Shown here one piece after another: positions 49,128 through 59,712 of a stretch of DNA of 64,000 bases; positions within the stretch are counted from its first letter, which is position 1; each line of letters begins with the position of its first letter. A program made the position numbers and the translations under genes. The stretch comes from Argentina anserina (lineage: Eukaryota; Streptophyta; Magnoliopsida; Rosales; Rosaceae): contig NC_065875.1 of the NCBI RefSeq assembly GCF_933775445.1, positions 10,367,001 through 10,431,000 on the forward strand, read 5' to 3'. The notes below the pieces were generated by a model. That model did no database searches. It was given only the letters and a program-made list of their open reading frames with translations, and had not been told where the DNA came from.

Positions 49128-50098
49128 ATGGAGACCAACAGTACTAGCACTCCTTCCTCCAGCTCTACTGCATCGGATTTCGCCAGCTCCATGTATAGCT
49201 CCATTTTCCCGCCAAAGTTCACACTCCCTTGTTCCCTTTCCCTAACGCCCTCCACGCTCTCCGATGACGACGGCGACCTCTTTCACGACGACTGCAGCAC
49301 CATGCACCGCCTTGGCCAAGCTCACCTCGTTCTCGAGTGCGAGGAGCTTCGTGAACACCTCCGGGAGCTTAACAACGAGGTAGCCTCCCTTAGTCGCGAG
49401 AACGCTGTGCTTCGATCTGCAAACACCGATCTGGTCAAGCTTATATCCTCGCCTACAACTCTCAAGAGCTTCCTCAGTGCGTCAAGTTATGTGCACCCTT
49501 TCATGGCCGATGAGTTGAAGCCACTCGGAGTCGGAGTATTTAGTCCTCGTGAAGGAGACGAGGCCTCCGATATTAGTCCCACTAGCGTCATCATGGAGCA
49601 AAAGCAGTTTAACGTCGATAGGTTCACAATCCCGAAAAGCATTTCGGTTCTCTCTTCCGGTTACAAAAAGGTGATGAATCCGCCATCATTTGGTGTCAAC
49701 CAACCACGACTACAAGAGGGCCTAGCCAGGGTGAGTTCAGCTTATATATAACAATTTCATCTCCATGACTAGCTTGGTCGTAAACTATATATAGAGTAAT
49801 AGCTAATTCATTACAGTTTCAGGTACCGGAAGAGTGGACTAGTGGAGCAAAGCAAGTGAAAGTGAAGGCGTACAACCAAGGTATGGTGAAGACGGAGCTG
49901 TGCAACAAGTGGCAGGAGAGCGGCGCGTGCCCTTATGGAGACCACTGTCAGTTCGCTCACGGCGTTAGAGAGCTGCGTCCGGTGATGAGGCATCCGCGTT
50001 ACAAGACACAGATCTGCAGGATGGTCCTCACCCGAGGCACTTGTCCCTACGGCCACCGCTGCCACTTCCGCCACTCCCTTAACGACCAATATAGATGA
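49128..50098 (+). CDS. Tandem CCCH zinc-finger protein (TTP type, C3H14/15-like)
   Basis: Two exons (49128-49730 and 49823-50098) encode 292 residues. Two canonical fingers lie near the C terminus: C228-x8-C237-x5-C243-x3-H247 and C266-x8-C275-x5-C281-x3-H285. Lead-ins VKTELCNKW and RYKTQICRM are typical of RNA-binding tristetraprolin-type fingers that recognise AU-rich elements. Residues of about 62-105 ([20 protein letters not shown] and following) form a heptad-rich coiled coil, as in Arabidopsis C3H14/C3H15, which act in secondary wall and pollen-wall control. The N terminus is Ser/Thr-rich. Family assignment is firm; the orthologue is inferred. Confidence 0.92.
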
Positions 50099-51187
50099 TC
50101 GATCAAGGCGTCGTTGCAGTTTCATGAGTTTGATATATTTAAGAAATATTATCCAACCAACTTTGAATAATAATAGTAACAATACATTGCATGGCCAGTA
50201 GGTTATCAATTGTTCATATATTGTACGTACTGCTCTTATACAGTGTTCTTGATTTGTGACGTACGTCTTCTTCGCAACATCAAATTGTTATATTTGAGAA
50301 GAGGAACCTCAAATATGTTAATCAGTATTCTATGTGATCAATAAAGAACAGTCGTATAGTTTCCTGTGTTTTTAAAAATCGATCATATATGATTTCTTGA
50401 CCTAGCGATGCTCTGCTATATTTATATATGAATTATGAGTAAAGCTATCACCGCTTTCATTACGACAACAATCATATGCATGCCCTAATTTGCCACTACT
50501 TGGTCGGCGAGGTACGTAGAAACGTGTTCTATCTATTGTTCGATTCTTTACTTATAACTCACACGCGCGTTATCACATAACGCCCAACGTGCATGTCATA
50601 TACATATGTATAGACGAAATTTTGTACTACGGAAGAAAGATATAACTCCATTTTTGCATAATCTTGTTTCTCATTCACTTGTTGGATCGGCGATGGGCGT
50701 TTGCTCATATTTTATCATCAGTTCACGCTCCATCGAAGGGACATGAAATTTGGTGCATAGTATATAGATGACTATGCATTGATTTACTAGCATGTTCCTC
50801 CTCTCGGCGGCCACAAGTGGAAGTTGACTCAGAATTTGTGTTTATAAGAATCGAATTCGAAAAGCTTTTGGTTAATTTTCTGAGCACGAGTGATGAGTTA
50901 GCAAATCTTGAAGGAAATGGAGGAGTATTGAACTGATAATTGTACATCAACTGTGTCTGTGGCATTCGACCAGCAGTTAGACTAAGGTCCGATTATTATA
51001 ATAATTCGGAATTTCGACTTAAAATCTAACCACCAGCTGTCTCACTTTGTATATATTATTGCTTGAACAAGAAACTAGATCATCAGATCGAACCAAATTA
51101 AACTTGACTAGCTAACATGCAAATTAAGATTGTGTAGAGATTTCATCTATCTTTATTCATCTTGATGCTACTCGATCACACCTTGTC
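50099..51187. other. Intergenic between CCCH and EC1-like genes
   Basis: Convergent 3' flanks with no coding signal. A minus-strand 80-codon frame at 50723-50965 has no recognised domain. Confidence 0.5.
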
Positions 51188-51577
51188 CTAGATTCTTGCT
51201 GGCGGGGGCGCATGATTTCCTTGGAGAGCACATATGTTCTTGAGCAAGGGAGGGAGGAAAGGAGTCAGAGGAAACATTTTGGGCAAACAGCCGTCCTCGA
51301 CAGAAAGAAAGGCCTTGCAACAGTCGGCACTAATGCTACCGAATTGCAAGCTGAAAACAGATTGAAAGATTTCCACAACACATCCACTGACACCGGTAAG
51401 AGACGACCAGCACTTGAGTACATCCGGCGCAGTTCCCGGTGGAAATAGTCCCCCGGGAATGGAAGGAGAAGTCGGTGGCAACAACTGCGCATTTGCTATC
51501 CTAGTTTGAGCTAGCAAAGCGGTGAGTAGTGACACTAGTAGCAACGATGATACTGCTTCTTCCATTTTCATTGACAT
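51188..51577 (-). CDS. EC1: Egg-cell-secreted EC1-like cysteine-rich protein
   Basis: Single-exon gene of 129 residues. A hydrophobic signal peptide (about 1-30, LLLVSLLTALLA) precedes a Pro-rich spacer and a prolamin-like domain. Its six cysteines are C56, C66, C86, C87, C97 and C116 in a C-C-CC-C-C pattern. Motifs such as CWSSLTGVSGCVVEI, GSISADCCKAF and CLPKMFPLTPFLPPLLKNIC match the EC1 family. In Arabidopsis, EC1 proteins are released from the egg on sperm arrival and activate sperm for fusion. Met3 or Met5 could also serve as start; the first is used because it is furthest upstream and keeps a normal signal peptide. Function is inferred from family only. Confidence 0.9.
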   Translation of the reverse strand: MSMKMEEAVSSLLLVSLLTALLAQTRIANAQLLPPTSPSIPGGLFPPGTAPDVLKCWSSLTGVSGCVVEIFQSVFSLQFGSISADCCKAFLSVEDGCLPKMFPLTPFLPPLLKNICALQGNHAPPPARI

Positions 51578-51650
51578 TGCTTTAGACTAGCAACCTTGTT
51601 TCAGACTTGGACTGAATACTTGGTGTGGAACTGGAAGAAGAGGGTGCCAA

Positions 51651-51660
51651 CTATATATAG
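51651..51660 (-). promoter_or_regulatory. TATA box of the EC1-like gene
   Basis: CTATATATAG lies 74-83 bases before the start codon, a normal distance for a plant core promoter with a short leader. Confidence 0.6.
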
Positions 51661-51888
51661 GCTATAGTGCAATGCAAATGAGGCTTGACTTGCATGATGT
51701 ACCTAAGGATATAAGTTAATTAGGAGTTATGGTGGTCAATGCCGTTGAACCTTTAATGAGAAACAAGAAAATTATGGCATAATCAGGTCCTAATTGGTTT
51801 TACATTTTTGATTAGGTCAAAACATATTGGTATGCAATAAAATGCATCGGGTCATCACTTTCGCAAGATACGCATCATGTCCCTAAAG

Positions 51889-52619
51889 TAAGGTGGCAAA
51901 CGGGCCGATCCAACTTATTTTAAACGGGCTAAAACTGTGCACGTGTCATGCCCGGGCCGGCCCATTTATTATCATGATAGGCTCGCGCCAGCCCATTTGC
52001 TTAAACATCAAGTGCGCCTCGGCCCACGGCCCAAGCTTATGTCGGGCCGAGTTCGGGTCTGTGCCGGACCAAGAAGCGGACCGGCCCGGCCCGGCTCATT
52101 AGCATTATAAGACACAATTAAAATAAAAATATATTATGTGATTAGAATATTTGTTTGATATAACTATTCATAATAGTAAAAAAAAATATTACAACATATT
52201 TCATAATCTTATTTCTAAAACATTACGTATGTCAATACAATAACGTTTTCTTCACTATTTTGATAATATTTTTAAAATATTGTAGTTAAAATAATGAAAT
52301 AATCAAGAGATTTTAATTCAAAAGTTCTAATATTCAAATCTAATAATGATAATTATTTAAATATATATATATATATATATATAAATAATATAAATCTATG
52401 TGTTTAACGGGCCGGTCCATGAATTTATCGTACTTGGGCCGTGCCGAGCTCAAAATGGGCTTGGACTAGGTCGGGCTCATAGGCTAATATATCTCGGCCC
52501 AGCCCGGCCTATTACAATAACAGGCTTGGACCGGGTCAGACCACTAACGGGCACTGACCGACTTTTAAAGAGCCGGACCCGTGCTGGACCCAGACTTTTC
52601 GGCCCATTTGCCACCTCTA
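51889..52619 (-). mobile_element. hAT-type non-autonomous element, copy 2
   Basis: Ends TAAGGTGGCAAAC and, inverted, TAGAGGTGGCAAAT enclose 731 bp. Perfect 8-base repeats CCCTAAAG flank it (51881-51888 and 52620-52627). It aligns by eye with 15293-15943 read in the opposite direction, including GGGCCGG-rich ends and the AT-rich core with a (TA)n run at 52363-52382. The perfect duplication indicates a fairly recent insertion. About 230 bases upstream of the EC1-like TATA box. Confidence 0.88.
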
Positions 52620-52627
52620 CCCTAAAG

Positions 52628-53675
52628 TACTTATAAGGAAAGAAATAAAACGTTTTAACAGACCTATATTTATTACCTATTGTGTTTTAGAAAATTTCTG
52701 GCTTTTCACCCAATTCTCAGTCAATAACCTTTCTCATTTGCCAATAATTTTTCAATTATTGTCCATTTCTTTCATATTCATAACTTTTTTTTTGACATTT
52801 CATAAGCTTTTTTTTTTGGTATTAATGAAAAAATTCATTAATAATTACCAAAGGAGAAACCCAATGGAAGAGCCTATAACAAGCCCAAATTACAACTAGG
52901 ATTGAGGAAAATTGCCCACAATCCAATCCACAAGAGAAGGGTGAAAGAGAGTAACCCTAAAAATAAAACTACAATTACATCATCTTCATAAAATTCAACA
53001 CAGCCACCACCTCTATAGCTAACACAATCGCCGTCGTTGCCACCGTCACAACCACCGCCGCCGCAGATGTTAGCCAAGATGTCACGAGAGGTGAATACCG
53101 ATCAACTGTTGCCAGAAACATCCCAAAACACAAATCCAATGAAAACCAGGATTGATGAAGATTGAAGAAATTAACCAACACCACACAAGAGTCTTCTCAT
53201 CACCACCTTAGAAACTCAATCAAGTAAGGACTTGAAACCACCAAAGTAGACCAGTAACCAGTAACCAGTAACAAAGAAAAGAAAAAAAGGTAAATGGGGG
53301 GTTAGAAACCCATGCATGAGCACCCATAAACCACGAGGTAACTGAATAATCTCACTTTCAAGAGGTGGGTTTCAAAGATAGGTAAGGAGGAGCAGATGTG
53401 AGATAGTGGGTGAAGGGAAACGCGATGGTTTTCAGATTTGCAAGAGTTTTGAGGGATTCGGCAAATAATGGAGGAACATGGTCCTCTAACGCTGGACATA
53501 TGTCAGAAAACTACCACAAGATTGGGTAGAATTAACCATAAAGGGTATAAACAAAATACCACCAGAATAGGTATAATCGACCATCAAGGGTGAATGAAGA
53601 AAAACTAAAACAAGTGGAGAGCAGTGTAGAATGAGAATCTGAAAACCAATAAGAGAATGCAAACACGTGTACAAA
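52628..53675 (-). other. Gene-free stretch with a possible LINE/retroposon 3' end
   Basis: On the minus strand the block 53000-52808 ends in ATTAATACC followed by ten A, as expected for a retroposon tail. A 5' limit and target duplication could not be fixed. Three tandem CCAGTAA units sit at 53250-53270. No coding region recognised. Confidence 0.35.
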
Positions 53676-53800
53676 TAAAATGTGATTATTGAATATCAAG
53701 CGCGGGGTTACAATCTTTGTGAACTCCTCAGATTCTATCTCCGTATATGACTTGGCTCAAGGGTGACGTGCACTTGATCTTGAGAGTTTGAGTTTGATTT

Positions 53801-54056
53801 GGATTTGGATTTGATGAAGAACGAGCGATTTGGCTGCTTGATGATTCTTCGTGGACTTGAGTTTGGATTTGGATTTGATGAAGAACGAGCGATTTGGCCG
53901 CTTCATGATTCTTCGTGGACTTGAGTTTGGATTTGGATTTGGTGAAGAACGAGCGATTTGGCCGCTTGATGATTCTTCATGTACTTGACTTTGGATTTGG
54001 ATTTGATGAAGAACGAGCGATTTGGTGGCTTAACGATTCTTCGTGGATTTGATGAT
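53801..54056. repeat. Four tandem 64-bp units in the gypsy LTR
   Basis: Units start at 53801, 53865, 53929 and 53993, each GGATTTGGATTTGATGAAG followed by AACGAGCGATTTGG, with a few substitutions. Unit four degenerates at its end. Confidence 0.93.
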
Positions 54057-54169
54057 CTTCGTGGACTTGATGAGACTTCGGGATTTGTCAAGAGTGATCT
54101 TGCTCAAGTGATTTTCTCTTTTCTTCTCAAGTCAAAAAAATCCCCTCCCTCTCTTCATGTTGAAGGGGG

Positions 54170-54178
54170 TATTTATAG
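54170..54178 (-). promoter_or_regulatory. TATA box of the gypsy LTR
   Basis: Minus-strand CTATAAATA lies in an AT-poor local context about 390 bases into the LTR, followed by CCCCCTTCAACATG. It fits the promoter position in a long LTR and supports minus orientation. Confidence 0.6.
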
Positions 54179-54570
54179 TGTCAAAGTTTCTATTTTGTAG
54201 AATATTTTAATGACACTAAAAATAATAAATTCTTTAATTGTATAATTAAATAAATATTATTTTCTTATTAATTTTAAATTAGTTATTCTTGTAACTAAAT
54301 TAATCAGAAAATAATTGACTTAATTATAACCGTTAAGGAATTTATTAATTTAATTAAATGTCCGATTACCATTTCGAATCGTCAATGACATTCAATTTTC
54401 GGAATCACGTAGTTTTGATTACGATCATCCGTTTATGTGCTTACACGAGTTTTATTCAGATCCGCACTAACTTTGTTGACTTTTGGCCACGTGTGCAACT
54501 TTTTCGGGCTCTTGATCGATTTAATCATTTAACGAAGATAATTTACTTCATTAAATTTCATGTGTCTACA

Positions 54571-54583
54571 AATGCCCCCACTT
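54571..54583 (-). promoter_or_regulatory. Polypurine tract of the gypsy element
   Basis: Minus strand AAGTGGGGGCATT directly precedes the LTR start TGTAGACAC. Purine-rich sequence ending next to the LTR is the expected plus-strand primer. Confidence 0.8.
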
Positions 54584-56036
54584 CAAGTCGCGCTGCAGAC
54601 ATGTCGTCGTCGCATGCCGAAAGCGCAATTTGAAGTCTGCACTTTAATTTGGAGAATTTGTGGAGCTGGCTTCCGAGGCTTCGCAAATTTTGTAGTAATC
54701 TTTCCATCTACCACCGAAAGCTTGTTATTTGTTTTGTCCCTTTTTTTTAACAACCTTAGACTTTCCATGCTTCCTAGTGTCTTCTGCATTATCCAGGCCA
54801 TGAATCCTGCCTTTAGCACGAACTTTGGACGTTCTATCTCCACTATTCGACATCACTCCATCAAGATCAAAAAAGGCTACCATGTTATTTCCCATCATTG
54901 GGCTTTCTCTTTACTTCCACATTCCACCACGATAAGCATGTTTGTCTTCATGACTATTGCTATCATTATCATCACAGCCATCACAGCTTGAACCAACTCA
55001 ATCTTCGATGGATGAAGCAGGATCTCAGATTACCCCCTGGTGAGAGTAAAAGGTATATCAACTTCCAGCTCATCATGATGGAGATGCGCACTATGGGCAA
55101 GTATTTTTCTACTACCGCATAAGCTTTGTTGCTTGAGACTGGGAATATATATCCCCAAAAATCATGCATCTCTCCTCACTGTGAGCATACCCTTAATTTT
55201 CTCTAGCTCAAATTATTTCTCCTGCTAACACAGTGCACGAATAAAGATCCCAAGTGCAGAGCCATCGCCACTCCCCTCCTCTTCACGGCAAGGTATTTTT
55301 TTTTTTGTGGACATATATTCAGTAACAATCTTTACTTTTCTGAGACCGGTTCTAAGAGCAGAAAGCTCATCCTTTACTGCATATATAGTTTCTCTTGATT
55401 GGGCTGGTGATGAAGCAGGCACAATTTATCCTTGCACTGGCTCTATCGTTTCTTGAGCCGTTATCAATTCCAATAAGCCAAACGATATACAAAGAGAGAG
55501 AGGGCTCAGCTGCACTGTCAGACATGGTGAGGGGAATGTTTACCTGAAGCTCTTCCAAAGATCTTCTTGTTGGTGTGAAGGCAACCTCTTCCAAGATCTT
55601 CTTGTTGGTGTGGAAGTCCAAGGTCATCCTGGAGTAGTACCTCTCAATTACCTGGCGTGAAGACTCCTTCACTGTCTTGGTGCGAACCCTCTTGAATCCT
55701 TAAACATCTCCTGTTGGTGAAGAAGCAGAAGAAGCAGAGAGAAGGAGGCGCAAAAACAGAATGAACTAATCGTAGGTTAATTATTCAATCATTGATTGAT
55801 TGTATGTGGTTGTGCTCAACTGCAATCGGTTCCTTCTTCTTTTTTTGTCTGATTTTTTTTGACCGATTTTGACTTTTTTTTTACGGATATTGAATTTTTT
55901 TTAGACTGATTTTGATTTTTTTTTTCATGAACTGATATTGACTTTTTTTGTAGGATTTTCACAACAAATTTGAGAGTCGCGGTCGATCTAGCCATCTGAC
56001 TGTTTTCAAAACGCGTTGATTTCCGGCGGATTTGAA
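54584..56036. other. Gypsy interior between PPT and the antisense gene
   Basis: No retrotransposon protein recognised. It contains the RPS17 fragment (55544-55702) and open frames of up to 143 codons that lack recognisable domains. T-rich runs (55845-55960) contain repeats of GACTGATTTTGATTTTTT-like words. Confidence 0.45.
55544..55702 (-). pseudogene. RPS17: Captured fragment of ribosomal protein S17
   Basis: The minus strand reads [20 protein letters not shown] then [18 protein letters not shown], matching the conserved N terminus of cytosolic eS17 almost exactly. An internal copy of the TNKK/KILEE segment then replaces the central part ([12 protein letters not shown]). The normal GR start and the C-terminal half are absent. 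It is a gene fragment carried inside the retroelement, not a functional gene. Confidence 0.82.
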
Positions 56037-56790
56037 GAACGTAAACGACCTAATCGCTTAACTGCTCTCAATTCATAGACTTGACAGCAGTAAAAAAAAG
56101 CGTGTTAGGCTTTACGCATCACATTCATCATGGCGGCTTTCAAGAGTTTGAAGAACGTAAACGACCTAATCGCTTGACTGCTCTCACTTCATAGACTTGC
56201 CGGCAGTCTCTGTTCGAAATATCGGCGATATGGCCGATATATCCCCGATATATCGCTGATATTTCGAATCCGATACGATAAGAGCATATCGGTCAACGCA
56301 AAAATGATGGTCAACGGTCAAATATCGGTCAAACTTTGATTTTTTATTATTTTTCAATTTTTGTTTAATTTTTTAATATTTATTTCCTCTTTTTTTTTTT
56401 GAAAAACTTATATTTTTTTTCATTTTTTCATATATATTTTTAATTTATATAAATTTTAAATATATATGATGAATTTCAAGTCTAACTAATCATTCTTAAA
56501 TACCTATTTTTATTATTATATGTCGTTCGTGTACTTTAATTGTTATTAAATTAAGTATTTATTTTCTTTAGTTTACTTAGTACCGTTTTTTTAGTTTATT
56601 TGGTACATATTGAAGTATAATTTTATAAATTTTATTGAAAATAAGCAAATCCGATAAAACCGATATATCCCCCGATATATCGTTTTACCTTTCGACCGAT
56701 ACGATGCCGAAAACGATATTTAGACCATTGCCGGCAGTCAACAAAAGCGGGTTAGGCTTTACGCATCACATTCACCATGGTGGCTTTCAA
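56037..56790 (+). repeat. Tandem duplication of the antisense-gene leader
   Basis: A unit of about 117 bases starting GAACGTAAACGACCTAATCG and containing an ATG (CATGGCGGCTTTCAAGAG) occurs at 56037-56154. It occurs again from 56155, where the second copy is interrupted by a MITE at 56207-56727 and resumes with CATGGTGGCTTTCAAGAG. Confidence 0.82.
56207..56727. mobile_element. MITE with palindromic CGATATATCGG words, Mutator-like TSD
   Basis: TTGCCGGCAG occurs at 56197-56206 and again, perfectly, at 56728-56737, so the target duplication is 9-10 bases. Ends read TCTCTGTTCGAAATATCGG and, inverted, TGGTCTAAATATCG. Both halves hold repeated CCGATATATC words. The 521-bp AT-rich core is non-coding. 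The uninterrupted leader copy beside it shows the empty site. Confidence 0.8.
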
Positions 56791-59712
56791 GAGTTTCAAG
56801 GACGGGACGATCACTATCCTCGACGATATTGAAGATCAGCAACAATAAGGCACCACTTTAACCGTATATCTCTCTCTTACTGGGCCATTCGCTTTTAAAA
56901 CTCCATTCTATGGCAGTTCCACTCCCGCCTCACAGTGGACTCACACAGTGAACCGTTAAGTAGCCAGCTTTCGACCGTCTAAGTCAGGCAATGAGGAGTT
57001 AAGTTCAGACGTTTTGATGCTGAAGTCTACACTGTGACGAAGAGGCTCCCACGGTGTCATTCAAGCTTCTCAACGACTCTATATCCAACAACTCTGCGCG
57101 ATGGGGTACCTTTCGAACTACCGGCGGTTTTACCTACACAGAGTGCTACTGGGAGTGGGTAGAAGACGTTTTAAGCCGAAACAAAGACCTCATCAAGAAA
57201 ACGGGCCTATATCAAGCAGTGTTTGCGTCATTGTTTAGCTATGATCGTTTTCCTCCTGTTGTGCGAGATTTTTGTGAGTATTGGTGCCCTGCTACAAATA
57301 CTCTGCACACATCGCAAGGGGAGATGTCTATATCTCTTTTGGACCTTGAGCATATTGGAGGCTTGCCTATCCTTGGGAGGTTTTATGACGAAGTTGTTCC
57401 ACCCATTGCCGAGTTTTCTTGAAAGAGTAAAGAAGGGGAGCTTCTCATCCCCGAGAGCTGTCGTTATTTGTTTCTTGCTTACCATAGATTGCGCAAGAGA
57501 GAGCGTGGCAATGTGAAGATAGCTACGTGGATACGGTATTGGTACAAAGGCGAGATGAGATACAAGAGGCCTCCTACCAAGAGTACACAAAATAAGAGGG
57601 ACGCGCCCACTAATACTCATGATCCATCGGGCGTCATTCCGGGGATTCGCCGGCGAACTCTGGAATATCTTTTACCATTCGAGGACTTAGGCGTAGAAGA
57701 AGCAAGCGTGGAATCTGTTTATCTCTTTGCCTTTTATGTGTGCTGGCTTTGTTTATTCGTATTCCCGAAGAGTGATCCAGGTTTTATTCGTCCGGGAGTT
57801 TTTAAGATCGCTCACAGAATGGCGTGAGGTCAACGCTACTGTCTAGCAGTTCCCGTATTGGCGAATATATACCAGGGTTTAAATGCCATATCCGTCTCGA
57901 GTGATCCGGGAAGCTGTCCAACTGTGCTCCCTTTTCATTACTTGTATGGGTGGTTGGGGGAGTATTTCAGCACCCATTTCTTCTCTCGACATCCAGAAAA
58001 CTTCAGGTCTTTAATGGTTCATATTTCAGGGGAATTTTCGGCGAGAAATTTTGATGATGAACGGGCCCGTGCCTTGTTTACCGCTTGTGATAATGTCCAA
58101 ATGGGACGATTCGCCAAAGTTTCAAGTGTGCGCAAACTGATCGTTGACACCCACGAAGCCCTTCCTTCAGATTCCACCTATCTCATTAGCCTTCGCTCCG
58201 GATTTGTGTCCCTACGGCAAGATAGTTGGCGAGTAGTCGAACCCTATAACCCTTAGTGATTCAATCGCCAATTCGGATATGTTCAGGGTGTTCCCGGATT
58301 TTTCCACAGAGTTAGTCGACCCATACCTTTGACTAGGACATACTCGCTTTGGGATAGCTTGACGAAGCTTGGCACAAAAGGTGAGGTAATTTTGCCTATG
58401 AAAAGTGACATCACCAAGTTTATGGTTACTCAAGACTACATCGAATGGTGGTCCAAAGTTCATCACTCTGCATCGAAGAGGCCTACGAAGATAACCATTG
58501 TAAATTTTCCACAACAAGAGCCTCCAAAAGCTAAAGGAGACGACCGTGCGACAACTCCTCTCCAAATTTTGCTTTCCACCGAAGCTTTGCCCCCGGTTGA
58601 TAACTATCAGATTCCACCTCCTCCAGTTTGGAAGGAATCAGAGATTCAACAGATTTCTGTTCCAAGTCGAAGGAGAAGGTTGCTACATCCAGAAGGCATA
58701 GTAGAAGCAGCAGTAGTACCCATAGTGACGTGCACTTCAAACGTCAAAAGCGGGATGATGCTGATCTTGGACCTATTTACTTCAACCCTAATGCCGACTT
58801 TGATCTTGGCGGCAATTTTCTTCGGGATGTTCCTGGTCCTTCAAAACTCATACCTGCGCATGTTGATGTATTCACTAAAACCATTTTTGTTGTATTTGTT
58901 TTTTTTTGTGCTCTTCCCCTTTAGCTATGTATCATATTCAACATTTCACTTTTTGCCAACTTAATCCAATTCTGTTCCTCCCAGCTCGAAGATATCAGTT
59001 ATTTCGATGAAGTCTGCTCAGGTGACGGCGTTCGATTTCCTTTTGAGGAGTGTGCAGTTAAAGGCTGTGTTTGGTAGAGCTTATGAGCTCTGGTGATTAT
59101 AAGTGAAGCCCAACAACCCGTTTGGTAAACTGGCTTCTGCCTTCCAACTTCCAAAAGCTGGGGCTTTTTCAAGCCAAAAGGAGAAGTAGCTCCTACCCTC
59201 CTTTTAGAAGCCGCTTATGCTTCTTAACGCGCGCACTGTAGTGGCGAATTAATGAACATTCCAAAATACCAATGGGTACCCTTGGTGGTTTCAACTAATT
59301 ACGACCCACCACATAACAAACAGAAATGCCATCAACTAGGCCAAACCCACTGCCAAGGGCGACCTTCCTCTCTCCGGGCAGTACACCCCTAAAGACTTTG
59401 TCATCTCCCTCCCACCTTCGACCCCCGACGGCGGCCCTCCTCCTCTGTCTTCAACTAGCTTTGTTCCTTCTCTCTTCTTCTACCCATGGGCACCTCTGGG
59501 TTGGCTCTAATTTGTTTCAAAATTTGTTCAATTTCATTGCTATCTTGAATTATAGGGTTTTTGCAATCTTAAAATGTTAATGTTATTCTTGTACTTGATT
59601 AGGAACGATGTGAATTTGAAGAAGAAGTATTCAAGGGTTGAGCCGGATGAGGAAAAGTCCAGGATTAATATTGAATGGTTTTAAATTTTTTATTAAATAT
59701 ATTCTGGAGTTT

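Larger units (their letters stand above)
53681..54570 (-). repeat. 3' LTR of the gypsy element
   Basis: On the minus strand it begins TGTAGACACATG right after the polypurine tract and ends GATATTCAATAATCACA at 53681, giving TG...CA ends and about 890 bp. The flank to the left is TAAAA. The partner LTR is outside the window, so the left limit rests on the CA terminus only. Confidence 0.7.
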
